Assembly (NCBI GenBank): GCA_027559495.1
Contig: JAMXSV010000028.1
Coordinates: forward strand, 868,001-932,000
DNA: 64,000 nt
Origin: Aurifilum marmelostoma
Lineage: Eukaryota > Ascomycota > Sordariomycetes > Diaporthales > Cryphonectriaceae
Direction: 5' to 3'
Part shown: positions 33,915 to 44,779 of the stretch, in pieces
Layout: the number at the start of each line of letters is the position of its first letter
Numbering within the stretch: the stretch's first letter is position 1
Made by a program: the position numbers and the translations under genes
The notes under the pieces: model-generated
The model's database searches: none
Seen by the model: the letters and a program-made list of their open reading frames with translations, nothing else
What the model was told of the DNA's origin: nothing

Positions 33915-35505
33915 ATGGGTTTCTTCAGCAAGAAGAAGAAGGATGCCGACGCCAATCCCTATGCCCAGGATGGCGCTCAAGTGCCCTTTTCCAACCCGCT
34001 GACGCCTTATCAGCAAGCCAGAAACAACATGGCTCAAGGGCAACCCGTCAGTATGTCGTCGGGATCGGGTCCAGCTGTTTCGAACACCCCTCCTCCGTCC
34101 TACCACAGCCCATCCATCGCGAGCAGCCGATATGGGGACGAGAAATACGGGAACCAGAATGGCTACGGAGCCAACAGATACGGTGGCACAGGATCGGCTC
34201 CTGCGCCCGGAGGGTACGGTGGCTTCAGCTCTGATGCTGGAGACCGCAGCCATGCTCCCGCCGCACCACAGAACCAGGCTCTCTTTGGCAATGCCCAGGA
34301 ACGATACAATCCATACGGCGGCTCAAAGCCTCAAGCACAGTCTGGGACCGAAGGCGATGAGTACGGCGGTTATGGTGCGCCGCGGGAAATGACAGGTAGG
34401 CGCTTCATCGCCCTTAGTTCACCAGCCTTGTGCTCTAACAACCAACAGAGGAGGAACAGGCCGAGGCGCAAACACAAGCGATCGTCGATGAAACCCACGA
34501 TGTCAGAAACGAGAGTATCGCAGCTCTTCAGCGGACCCTTGCCGCGGGTACCCAAGCCTTCGACCAAGCCTGTGGCACGCTGGTGCGAATCGATCAGCAG
34601 GACGAAATGATGTTCAATGCGTATGTCTTGATACCGTGATCTTCCGGCTTGTACGCTCGAAGCCAGCTAATTCTGTATCAAGTAATAAAAATCTGGATTC
34701 GTCGCTCGCGCACGCAAGGGATGGCCAGGACAAGACAAAGTAAGTTGCGCTGTCACACGTTCTTTCGATATGCATCTCTCGCCAGCATTGTCCTGTACTG
34801 ATCGGAATGAATCTATGCAGGACCCTCCGAAAGTTGAACTCCACACCATTCTTCATACCCGTCGAGCCCGGCAAGAAGGCACAGAACAAGCTTGCCGAGA
34901 TGGCGGTGATGAACAACCGACAGGACCGAGAGCAGAGGGAGCAGACAGGACGCTTCGGATATGCCGATCGCCAAAAGATGGAGCAAGATATGCAACAACT
35001 ATCCAGAGGCCCATCTGGACCTAAGCTCCTTGGTGCAAAGAAGGGAGCGAGCAAGTTCGCCCTGGAGGACGACGAGACGGGTCAAGCCCAGGAAGAACAG
35101 ATCGACGGCCTCGTGGATGATGTGTTTGTTGTCAGCCAAAAGCTGAACATGGTCAGCCAATCTATGACGGGCAAACTTGAACGGAGCAACGCCCAGCTCA
35201 ACGATGTTAGCGGCAAGGTATGTTCACATCTAGTACTTCGTTGCAGCCAGGATTTTACTGACATCTTTACGCAGGTTGATCTGGTGGACGACAGAGTAAG
35301 TCACCTCTCAAGATGTGGAAACCCCTTGCCTGGGGGCTTTCCAATCTGGTCATGGAGCTTTTCACTTTTGTTGTCGGCTCAACACATCTCGAAGTGGACT
35401 AGCCATATGCTGAGATGTTTCCCCCTCACCATGTCAAGATTGCCTCTGCTAACCAGTATAAAACAGGTCAGGAGGAACAGAGAGATGCTGAACCACATCC
35501 GCTGA
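33915..35505 (+). CDS. Sec9/SNAP-25-like Qbc-SNARE, divergent
   Basis: Six exons: 33915-34395, 34449-34620, 34683-34739, 34821-35217, 35275-35295 and 35467-35505, all GT-AG, giving 388 residues. The N-terminus is MGFFSKKKKDADANPYAQD followed by a Tyr/Gly/Pro-rich region, as in fungal Sec9, with no membrane segment. The first SNARE helix (Qb) includes TLVRIDQQDEMMFNANKNLD and keeps the central Gln (codon 34598-34600). The second (Qc) includes KLNMVSQSMTGKLERSNAQL, VSGKVDLVDDRV and MLNHIR; hydrophobic heptads continue on both sides, but the zero-layer position is Ser (codon 35185-35187). Sec9 pairs with Sso1/2 and Snc1/2 in exocytosis at the plasma membrane. The linker is also unlike typical Sec9, so this may be a paralogue. 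One exon is only 21 nt (VDLVDDR). Confidence 0.82.
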
Positions 35506-36139
35506 GCACCCGGTGCAATATGGCTAGATCTTTTTTGGTTGGGGGTATGTGGGATAGTAGGGTGTTTTATAGTCCTCAGATCCAGATATCAGAAGTCGCA
35601 CTGCCTCATCATAGCCTTTGTCAGGGTGCATCACCACTGGGTTGCAATGATGGAATGGGTCTGTGCAAATTAGTCCCTTGCGCTCAATATGAACTCCTCC
35701 ATATATCACTTCAGTTTTATTGTTATAAGAGATCTTCTATGTTGAAGGCCCAGCTTTATCTCGTTTTGACGGATCCTAGCAACAATCACGGCCCTTGATC
35801 ACTGTGTGAAAGTCTTCTCAGAATCGACTGCCGTTCCACCACGGATCACCTGCCTGTGTCCATGACCTGCCTAAATATGTTGTATAGAGGACATTCACTC
35901 CTTCACCACAAGCCAGCTGCTTGTCCTCAACAATGTTTCTCTCTTTTTGCTTCATTTAGGGTCGTGCACATTATCTGTTCAAGAGGTACTTAGGTGTATA
36001 TGCTGACTGCTGTGTATCATAGTACTAGAAATCCTAAGTGCTTACGTAATCGATACATCCCAGCAACATCATCCATCTTTTCCTCCCGCAAAGAGCCTCT
36101 CAAATTCTTTTCGACCAATCAACACCGAGATCTGCCAAG
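35506..36139. other. Intergenic region
   Basis: Between the Sec9-like gene and the helicase, both on the plus strand. It is AT-rich. Nothing specific is seen; the leader just before 36140 is C/A-rich. Confidence 0.5.
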
Positions 36140-38452
36140 ATGCCCAAACGACGAAAAACTTCTGAGGCTGGTGCCTTTGTCAAAATTGGCGATAAAATCA
36201 TCTCAATAGAAGGATATCTGAAAGGCGTACCAAAGAATAAAGGTGGCCCCGAAGACGGCAGTACCACCGGTCCTTCAGAAGGACTCGTCCAAGAGGATGG
36301 AACCTCACAGCCAGGCAAACAAGAGAATGGGAGTTCTCGCGCCAACAAGGTCCCAGCTAGGAGTCTTGGCTCTCGCTCACGCCAACAACAAGAAAGAGGT
36401 GACAAGGTTCTGTTGCGGACTCGTGAGAAGCTTCCGATCTGGAAGCACCGCAACGATATCCGAGATGCCCTGAGGAAAGACGACGTGCTCGTTGTCGTGG
36501 CGGAGACAGGCTCCGGCAAGAGTACCCAGGTGCCTCAATTCCTCTTCACCGAGGAATGGTGTTGCAAGAAGACTGTCAAAATACGCACAGCGAATCGCAC
36601 CGAGGATGTTGGCGTGGGAGGCACCATCGCCATCACGCAACCGCGCCGGGTAGCTGCAACAACCCTCGCCCACAGAGTGGCCAAGGAAGCTGGGACACCA
36701 CTTCATCAACAGGGGACTGGTCGTCTGGAAGGCCTCGTTGGGTACTCTGTTCGCTTCGACCACAACGTCCCCAAGGGAGCCAAGATCAAGTTCCTGACAG
36801 AAGGCATGCTTCTACAGGAGCTGCTGCGCGACCCTCACCTGCGACAGTACAGTGCCGTCATTGTCGACGAGATTCACGAGAGGAGCGTTGATGTGGATCT
36901 GCTCTCGGGCTTCCTCAAGCAGATCATCTCGGGCGACAAGGCTGGCCGGGGCGGGGTGCCATTGAAGGTAGCGATCATGAGCGCAACCGCAGACGTGGAG
37001 AAGATCCGGGGCTTCTTCACGGTTGACCATGCTGGTCAGCTCAAGGAGCCGACATTCCTCAACATTCCAGGCCGTCTCTACCCGGTCAGCGTTATCCACG
37101 CACCCCGGCCAGTCCCAGACGTCCAAGATGCACTCATCAAGACCATCACAAAGATACACACCGAACAACCGTGCCCAGGAGATATCTTGGCCTTCCTCAC
37201 TGGACAGGAGGACATCGAGGCTGCCCAAAAAATCATCGAAGACTACGCCAAAACTTTAGCTCCGGACGTGCCCAAGCTTGTGCCGGTGCCTCTCTTCGGC
37301 CAGATGTCTATCGAAGCGCAGCAGAAGGCCTTCCAGCCCGTGTCTGGGAGAATTGCCCGAAAGGTTGTCTTGTCCACGAACATTGCTGAGACGTCTGTCA
37401 CGGTGCCTGGAGTCCGATACGTCATCGATACTGGCAAGGCCAAGGTCAAGCAATATCGCGTCCGGCTGGGCATGGAGTCCTTACTTCCCAAACCCATCTC
37501 GAAATCATCAGCCATTCAAAGAACGGGACGAGCTGGCAGAGAAGCACCGGGTCAGTGCTACAGGCTGTACACCGAAGAAAGCTACGAGAACATCCTCAAG
37601 GACGCGGACCTGCCAGAGATCCTGCGGATCGACGTTCTGGGGGCTGTCTTGACCATGAAGGCGCGGGGAATCGATGACATCTTTTCCTTCCCCCTTATGG
37701 ATACACCGGATGACGAGGCCTTTGAGAAAGCGCTACTTCATCTGCACGTCCTCGGTGCCATCGCGGACGACGGGACTCTAACCGAGATGGGAAGGAAGAT
37801 GGCGTACTTCCCCGTCACCGCTCCGTACGGGCGGGTCCTGCTTGCGGCAGCGGATCCCAAGAACGATTGTCTCCTGGAAGCTATTGACATCATAGCCTGT
37901 CTGACGGCTGGAGACGACATCTTCTATCAGCTCCGCTCCGAGGAGGAGATTGAGGAAATACAAGAAACACGGAAGGAGCTGTACCGTCGCGAGGGCGACC
38001 TTTTGACCTACCTCACCACGGTGCAGCAGTACACGGCAGAACACGCCGACCGGGTCGAGTGGTGCAAGCGCAGAAAAGTCAACACAAGGGTTATGAAACA
38101 GGCACTCAATATCCGCAAGCAGTTACGGGGCCTGTGTCTCAAAGAAAAGATGCTGGCGGACGCGCCGCCCCAGGATCCTCAACCCTTCACGCCCACGTCG
38201 CCGGAGCGCGCCGAGGTCATTCTGAAATGCTTCCTGACGGGCTTCGCGATGAAGACGGCTCTGCTGGCACCGGATGCCAGCTATGTGACTACATTTGGGA
38301 AGCATGTCGTTGCGATCCATCCTGCGAGTGTCATGCACGGACAGAAGAGGGAGGCCATCATGTTCCTGGAGCATGTCTTCACGACCAAGAATTACGCCAA
38401 GAAGGTCAGCATCATCCAGGCAAACTGGATATTCGAGGCTATGCAAACATGA
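36140..38452 (+). CDS. DHR2: DEAH/DEIH-box RNA helicase, Dhr2-like
   Basis: Intronless ORF of 770 residues starting MPKRRKTSEAGAFVKIGDK. SF2 DEAH motifs in order: I AETGSGKST (about 121-129), Ia TQPRRVAA, II DEIH (243-246), III SAT (281-283), IV/V STNIAETSVTVPGVRYVIDTG, VI QRTGRAGR (about 460). The winged-helix, ratchet and OB-fold regions follow (MGRKMAYFPVTAPYGRVLL; ASYVTTFGKHVVAIHPASV). The short N-terminus and the sequence FLTEGMLLQELLRDPHLRQYS resemble fungal Dhr2, a nucleolar helicase for 18S rRNA processing, more than Prp43 or Prp22. Motif II has Ile in place of Ala. The DEAH family is certain; the Dhr2 assignment is likely. Confidence 0.85.
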   Translation: MPKRRKTSEAGAFVKIGDKIISIEGYLKGVPKNKGGPEDGSTTGPSEGLVQEDGTSQPGKQENGSSRANKVPARSLGSRSRQQQERGDKVLLRTREKLPIWKHRNDIRDALRKDDVLVVVAETGSGKSTQVPQFLFTEEWCCKKTVKIRTANRTEDVGVGGTIAITQPRRVAATTLAHRVAKEAGTPLHQQGTGRLEGLVGYSVRFDHNVPKGAKIKFLTEGMLLQELLRDPHLRQYSAVIVDEIHERSVDVDLLSGFLKQIISGDKAGRGGVPLKVAIMSATADVEKIRGFFTVDHAGQLKEPTFLNIPGRLYPVSVIHAPRPVPDVQDALIKTITKIHTEQPCPGDILAFLTGQEDIEAAQKIIEDYAKTLAPDVPKLVPVPLFGQMSIEAQQKAFQPVSGRIARKVVLSTNIAETSVTVPGVRYVIDTGKAKVKQYRVRLGMESLLPKPISKSSAIQRTGRAGREAPGQCYRLYTEESYENILKDADLPEILRIDVLGAVLTMKARGIDDIFSFPLMDTPDDEAFEKALLHLHVLGAIADDGTLTEMGRKMAYFPVTAPYGRVLLAAADPKNDCLLEAIDIIACLTAGDDIFYQLRSEEEIEEIQETRKELYRREGDLLTYLTTVQQYTAEHADRVEWCKRRKVNTRVMKQALNIRKQLRGLCLKEKMLADAPPQDPQPFTPTSPERAEVILKCFLTGFAMKTALLAPDASYVTTFGKHVVAIHPASVMHGQKREAIMFLEHVFTTKNYAKKVSIIQANWIFEAMQT

Positions 38453-39334
38453 AGAGCATAGGTAGAGGTAGAAGCATGTTTGAAGGCACACTGCACTGTT
38501 GGTATCAAATCAGGTAGATATCACATGACACCGTTGTATGGCAGAAAATACGTAATGACTCTTCGAGAGCAACCGCTGTTACCATTGTGTTGGCTGATCG
38601 TCAAGGGAGAGGATAAGACGATTTATACGTGCCTGGACGTTCTCTTTCAGGATCCTGACATCAACCCGCCTCAGCCCGTTCAAGACAGAGGGTTTGATAA
38701 AAGCAAACATCAGGCCTTCGTAGGCGCTCTCGCAAAACGTCCAGCTGTACAATCTTGTGTGAGATTGATAGACTCGCCTAGTGCACAATGTCAACACTTC
38801 TAATCAATCTTCAATGCTTTCGCTCATGACCTCAACAATCTGAAGCTGTTTGCACAGCAGAAAAGTGACTGATCCAGAACATCTCGATTAGACATCGGTG
38901 ACGACATGATTGATAATGCAGGCACATATCTTGTTGTTTCTATTCACGTTTTGTCGACTCGAGAGCTGCAGAGAGCAGGAACGGCTCTGGTCGTCCCGGC
39001 GTGAACCGAGGAGCTCAGTGCCGACACTGTGCGTGATTGGCACTGCCGTCTACAGTAGCTCGAAAAAAACCACATCTGCGCACTGTCTCGAAACTGTACG
39101 ACGGCCTCGACTCCACCACCAAGCACCCGTCTCCTCGTGCTCCCCACGACACGAAGCCTCACATATCACCAATCTCAAGTTCGCCGTTCCTTCACGCCAT
39201 CAAAACGCTACAAAGCCCAGGCATTGTTCACCTTCCTCGGCTACTTGTAGGACCTCTTCCTCCGTCCCCCTATTTCCCACCAGAACGCTTCTCTTGCCGG
39301 CACCCCTCATTACGAGTCCCAAAAGACAAACACC
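38453..39334. other. Intergenic region upstream of SDHAF3
   Basis: 3' region of the helicase and promoter of SDHAF3. ORFs at 38480-38803 and 38910-39338 have no domain. No regulatory motif is clear enough to call. Confidence 0.5.
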
Positions 39335-40016
39335 ATGAAAGCCACGACACGCCGCCTCATGGCCTCAGCAACATCCGCCACGCGCGCCGGCGCCGCTGGC
39401 CTGAGGCCCGAGCCGCTGGCCCTGCTGCCGCCGATACCTCTGTACCGGCGCCTGCTGCGGGCGCACAGGAGACACCTCCCGCGACAGATGAGGCTGCTGG
39501 GCGACGAGTACGTCAAGGCCGAGTTCAGAGCCCACAGGGAGGTGGACAACCCTGCACATCTGGTAAATCTAGGCCTTCCTCTTTTTTGATCCCCTCTCAC
39601 ATGCGTGATCATTCGGACATGGACTTAGGATAGTAAAGAGAGGAGGAAGAAGAAGAAGAAAAGGGGATAATTAAAGACTAATGACCTTTGTGGCGGGGTT
39701 CGGCCACAAATTCCAGATCGGGTTCTTGACAGAGTGGCAGCTGTATGCGCAAAAGATCGAAGGGGACTCGTGGGTGGGCGACAAGCTAGATCCCAGCAAG
39801 ATCGAGAAGATGAGTGGTACGTCGGTCCCCGTTCCAGCATTTTGACCCCGTCACCACCGTCACGGCTGTGGAAAGGAGTAAGGCATCTCAGCGCGGGATG
39901 AGAGGTTGTACTGACGCTCCATGACAGACCAGCAGATAGGGCAGCTGTACGAGCTGATGCAGGCGATAAAAAAGCAGCGGGAGAGCGGTGGTGATCCCGA
40001 GGGCTCGGTGCCATGA
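39335..40016 (+). CDS. SDHAF3: Succinate dehydrogenase assembly factor 3 (ACN9/SDHAF3, LYR family)
   Basis: Mitochondrial matrix chaperone that protects the iron-sulfur subunit Sdh2 during complex II assembly. Exons are 39335-39562, 39717-39816 and 39928-40016, giving 138 residues. The N-terminus MKATTRRLMASATSATRAGA is basic and hydroxylated, like a mitochondrial presequence. The LYR-type motif reads PPIPLYRRLLRAHRRHLP, followed by MRLLGDEYVKAEFRAH, IGFLTEWQLYAQKIEGDSW and QQIGQLYELMQAIKK; these are the characteristic ACN9 blocks. All junctions are GT-AG and keep frame. Its client gene SDH2 lies about 14.6 kb downstream on the same strand. Confidence 0.93.
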
Positions 40017-40471
40017 CGCTCTTGCGGTCAACACAAGCAGCAGCATGGTCGCACATCACTTACAGACAGACAGGTCAATGTAGACCAAGCAAGCACCAGG
40101 GCTGCATAGCTGTCTTCTGTGCCTCTTCCACCATGCTCTTTCTCATTCTTCACCCTCCACGGCCTCCTTACCACCTCATTTTCTTTTTAGCAAGCCAGGT
40201 AATATGCAATAATTTATTCTCATGTATAGAGTTCATCTTGGATGGCTTGTACTGTTGTTCGCAAGCCTAATCTCCCTCCCCCAAGAACTAACAGGCAGTG
40301 CTAATCTGTCCACTTCTCGTTATTCTTTCTGATTCGTGACTCATCTAGCCGACAGCTCGAAAAGGGCCGGCCAGTTACCACCAACGCCAAAAGAAAAGGA
40401 AAAAAACACACAAAGGACCCCCAAAGCACGACGTGCACTGACAAGAATCAGCCACACCCCACCATCGTCTT
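40017..40471. other. Convergent intergenic region
   Basis: Shared 3' region of SDHAF3 (+) and the monooxygenase (-). Nothing specific is seen. Confidence 0.6.
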
Positions 40472-42550
40472 TCAGACCGTGGCCGGCTCGTCGAGATACC
40501 AGCTTGGGTCCCAACCCTCTTGCACCTCTCTCACAGAGAAGCCGTTGCCCAGATACCCAAACCGATTCTGCCTCTGCTCATCCCACACGTACTCATAGTC
40601 CTCCGCCCTGAGCGTTTCCAACATGTGAAAGAAGTGCACGCGGCTTCCTGGGTGGAGCGCGACGACGGGGCCTTGTTCCTTGCCCATCTTGAACCACGAC
40701 CTGCCCGGTGCAGCCCAGGCCGTCCGCGGCATGAACTGGGCAATGTGCTCGTTATAGTCGTCGACGGCTTTGGATGAGGGCACGAGGGAGCGAATGTGCT
40801 CTGCCTGGACCTTCTTCAAAATTCGGGTCATGTACTTGGCGATGTGTTCGCTGAGCGTGAAGACGGAGCCGTGGGCTATGGGACCGTTCGGGCCGAGGAA
40901 GGCTGCAGGTGGGTGGAGAGTCAGATTTGATGTGCCGCCTGAAAACGGGGTATGCGGTGGGGGCAGGAACTCACTAAGATAATTCGGCATCCCTTCGACG
41001 GCGACCGACATGTAGGCCTTCGGCGTGGTGTTCTTCCATATGTCTTGGAGGTTGCCCTTGCGCCCGATGACAGGGAAGCGGGGGCAGAATGACAGGTCGA
41101 AGCCCGTGGCGCAGATGATGGCGTCGACCTTGAGCACGTCGCCAGAGTCCATCTCGATGCCGTCGGCCACGAACCTCTTGATGTTGCCGCCGACCACTTC
41201 AACGTTCTCCTTCCTTAGCGCCTCGAGGTACCCTGGCGCCGGTGTCACGCGCCGAGTGCCGATCGGAAACGTGGGTATGAGCAGATTGCACAGTCTCTCG
41301 TCGCCGCCAAGCATGTACATCATGTACTCTCTCGTCTTTGCAGTGGCAAAAGCCTGTATGGGGCTGTCTTTGACAAACTGTTGGTGTTCTGTTAGAGGAT
41401 AAGGGTACTCAAAGCAGACAGCAGTAAGTCGGCACATCGGCGAGGAAAAAGGTCTTACCATGGCGAAGTTGCTTCCGGTATCCTTCTCGATTGACTTGAC
41501 AAACTTGCGGTAGAGATCCTCGTCATCTTGGAACCTCTGAAGCTGCTCTGGTGTAAAGTTCTCCTTCTCGTCGACGGCAATCTCCTTCAGCATCTGTCCT
41601 CGACCAGCTGCAATTTGTGCCTGACGCCATGGAGGGGGATCCATGTCGGTGTGCGCACGACATGGTAGAGTTTCTTCGCGCCTGTGAATTTCTCGAGGTT
41701 AGTTTGGACTTGCGTTTTGAGTATTGTATGACGCGGTGTGTGTATGCAAGGCTGACCTGGTTGTATCGCAGGCAGCACTTGGACGCCCGAGGCGCCGTTG
41801 CCAATGACAGCCACTGTCTTGTCCTTAAAGTCAAAATCCTTGGGCCACGCAGCTGTATGTATCAAAGATCCTTGGAAGTCGTGGAGACCCTCGACCTCTG
41901 GCCACTTCCAGTTGCTGTACCCTCCTCAGTCAGCGTCCGGAACTTCTCTGTTTTCAACTTTTCCACTCCGTCCACGAAAAGGCAAGAGAGGACACTCACT
42001 TTAATATGCCACAGGCGTTTATCAAAAAGTTGGCAGCATCGTCAAACTGATCGCCCGTCTTCAGGTTTCTAATTCTGAGTTGCCAAAGCCCTGACGGTTC
42101 GTCCCAGCGGGCCGCGACGACCTGGTGCGACAGCTTGATCGAGTCTAGCAGGCCCTCGTCCTCACACGCCTGGCACAGGTACTCCTTGATCTCCCCGCTA
42201 GGCGCAAAGAAACAGCTCCAGTCCTTCTTCTGCCTCCACGAGTACTGGTAACAGTGGCTGGGGATATCGCATTTGCAGCCTGGATAGGTGTTCTCGAACC
42301 AGGTGCCGCCCACATCGTCGTTCTTGTCGTAGACCACGGCCTCGTAGTGCTGGAGGTTGAGCCGCAGGGTGCGCAGCAGGTTGATGCCGGAGACGCCAGC
42401 GCCGACACAGACGATACGTAGGTGTTTGGGCGTGCCGAGGGGCTGCTCTTTGACAGAATAGACTGTTTGGCTGCAGTGATTCTTTGTGGGTGAGGTGTGC
42501 ACATCCATCATGGCTGTGTCGCTGGTGTGGTCTTGAAAGGCGTCGCCCAT
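40472..42550 (-). CDS. Baeyer-Villiger-type flavin monooxygenase (one internal frameshift)
   Basis: FAD/NADPH enzyme inserting oxygen next to a ketone; the substrate is unknown. Exons are 42550-42000, 41914-41757, 41681-41459, 41377-40975 and 40902-40472, about 588 residues if the frame is restored. The start is MGDAFQDHTSDTAMM. The FAD Rossmann motif is VCVGAGVSG, then GGTWFENTYPGCKCDIPSH. The BVMO fingerprint FxGxxxHxxxWP is present as FQGSLIHTAAWP, directly before the NADPH motif VIGNGASG. The C-terminal part has ATGFDLSFCPRFPVIG and FLGPNGPIAHGS. Within exon 3 the frame shifts at five C (41634-41638, G on the plus strand): RTPTWIP continues as PPWRQAQIAAG only if a sixth C is supplied. 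Exon phases before and after fit that single missing base. It could be a sequencing error or a recent mutation. Confidence 0.88.
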
Positions 42551-43472
42551 TATGGTCGCGGGACAGCAAGGAAAGGGAAGAAGGCTGGTCCGGTGGGGTG
42601 TCTCGCCTGTTAAATAGAGGGAAGGCACAATGTGATATGCAGGAAGGAGGGGGAAGGAAGGTCAGCGGTTTGTCTACGTCCCTGCAAAAGGCAACAAGTG
42701 AACCTCAGGGTGTATGTGAATGAATGATGCCTCGGCGGAAGACGGCGTTATGCACTCGACGAGATGGGTCCCTGTCAATAAGAAGAGGATGGAGCAGTCG
42801 GTCCACTTAATGAAGAAGGAAGTCAGGAGAAGGAGGAAGGGCTGTCTTATTAAGAACACGAGATACTGGTCACTCTTATTCTGGGCAATATGCAGACGAT
42901 CATGAACCTCATCAGTGCAGGTGGACCTGGAAAGTCAACCCAACAGTAACAACAACCACAAGGAGGAGGAGCATTTAAGGTGAGGAGATATCAAGAAGGA
43001 TGTCTTCCTACGCAAGGTACGGGGCCGAAAAGCAACATGAGGAAAAGTATAGGCGAGGAGAACTGCACGACGCTGTTGGCTGGTTTACGCAGGCATGGCC
43101 ATGGGTGAGGGCCAGTCGCGCGACTTATCCCACCCCTTCGCAATGCAATTTACTGCTGAGGTGCGCGCGCGCAGGACAATCCTCTCACGGCTTGTGCCAT
43201 GTCCATGCTAGCTAGCCAAGCAGCCAGGCTGAAGGCGCCGACCCAGCAGACGAGACCGGGTCCATCCTTCTCACGAAAAACGGCGTATCAGACATGGAAA
43301 CCAGAAAGGTCCACTTGTGGTTCTCGCAGAGAAGAGGGGGGGCCGCCGCCCGTGATTCACTAGCAGGGGAAGGAGACTATGCGTCGAGGCTGCCTTAGTC
43401 CTGCACGAGGGGCGTGCATTGAGAAAAGAGGAGAGGACGAGAAGGAGGGGTCGTCAGAGGCATAGAGCGATT

Positions 43473-43517
<45 letters not shown>

Positions 43518-44779
43518 GGACAGAAGAAGGAGGAGGAGCAGGAGGGTCGCTCGAATCGAGAGGATCCGCAAGCCTGTCCACCTCGACGCGATGCCAGATG
43601 CTAGGTGCATAAGGGGCCGGATGAACGGTCGGCTCGTACGCGCAAGCAATCGCTATTGGGAGAGTCAGAAGTCGAGGTGGGATTTGCCCCGCGTGGTAGA
43701 GCCTTGAAGTCGAGGTTGGTCCGAGGCAGGTCGTATACCGTCCTATCACAAGGCTCAGCCCTTCCCGGTTGGGCGGTGAACCGGCGAATGAAAGGGCAGT
43801 GGCCAGACGGAGAGCCGGCCGGGATGGATGCGATAGACCTGCTTGGATCTTCCCATCATGCCTGCTTGCCTGGGCCCACTAGGCTCGGGCTGCTGGCTTC
43901 CAGCTTGATCATCGTGGAGTGCATTGGTGGGGAGTTTGTGTGTCCTCCCTTGAGAGGGGGGGAGGGAGGGGGGGGAAAAAAGCAAGAAAAAAACCCCCCC
44001 CAAAAAGGGCCTAGAACGCAGCCTTGAAAGTAAGGTAAAAGGCCAACCAACTACTGGCCCTTCGATCCGCAGAGCCTATCATCTCATGGCAATCAAGTAG
44101 CTGTGACAAGAAGAAAAGAGAAAAGAAAAAAAGAAAAAAAGCGACCAGACCACCTTCGATCGCGAATAATTGGTCTGCCAGCCCGCGAACAAACAAGTCT
44201 CGATGCGAGCCTGCGAGGCGCCGGCCCTGGTGGTCAATAGTGCCATTCTTTTTGGCTGCTACGGGTGTGGTAATGGTGTGGTCGTAATTGTGTGTGGAGA
44301 GGATGCAGTTGGTGAGTTCGCGATCTGCTGTCGCATCTGCAGCACAACCGTGCATTCACTATGCACAAGTGGCCCCCTAGCACCCTGCAGCAGGCCAATA
44401 GAAGGTACAGAACACCTGTTTCCAGAAGGGCTTCACTGCCCACTGGTCCCGGCTGATCCGCCCAGCACAGCGGCCCGCAACCCTCACCTACCTCACTAAC
44501 TTACCACCCCAGTGGCGGCCCCTCCCCCTCCCCCTCCCAAAAGTCCCCATACGCCGGCTCCAGCCGCCTGGGGCCTGCTGTGAGAGATTTTTCGTCCATG
44601 TTTAGGTAACCCAAACAAAAAAGTAAAGCACGGACCATTTTCTCTTTTTTTTTTGGCCCCTTCTGTAGGCAACTGGAACGGTGCGCAAGGAGCCTCTGGA
44701 GGCTGACTGGACTAGACAGAAGAGGCCGGTCTTAACCGTCCAGCTCTCCTCCAGACCAAACAGACCTGGCCTATCAAAG
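42551..44779. other. Divergent promoter region with (AC)20
   Basis: About 2.2 kb between the monooxygenase (-) and HPM1 (+). It contains (AC)20, a G9/C8 pair near 43966-43998 and a T10 tract (44645-44654). ORFs such as 43000-43215 are unsupported. Confidence 0.5.
43476..43516. repeat. (AC)20 microsatellite
   Basis: 41 bases of uninterrupted AC repeat in the region upstream of HPM1; the longest dinucleotide repeat in the window. Confidence 0.95.

Noticed and set aside
43000..43215. 72-codon ORF starting MSSYARYG
   Set aside because: Short, no domain, and in a promoter region full of simple repeats.
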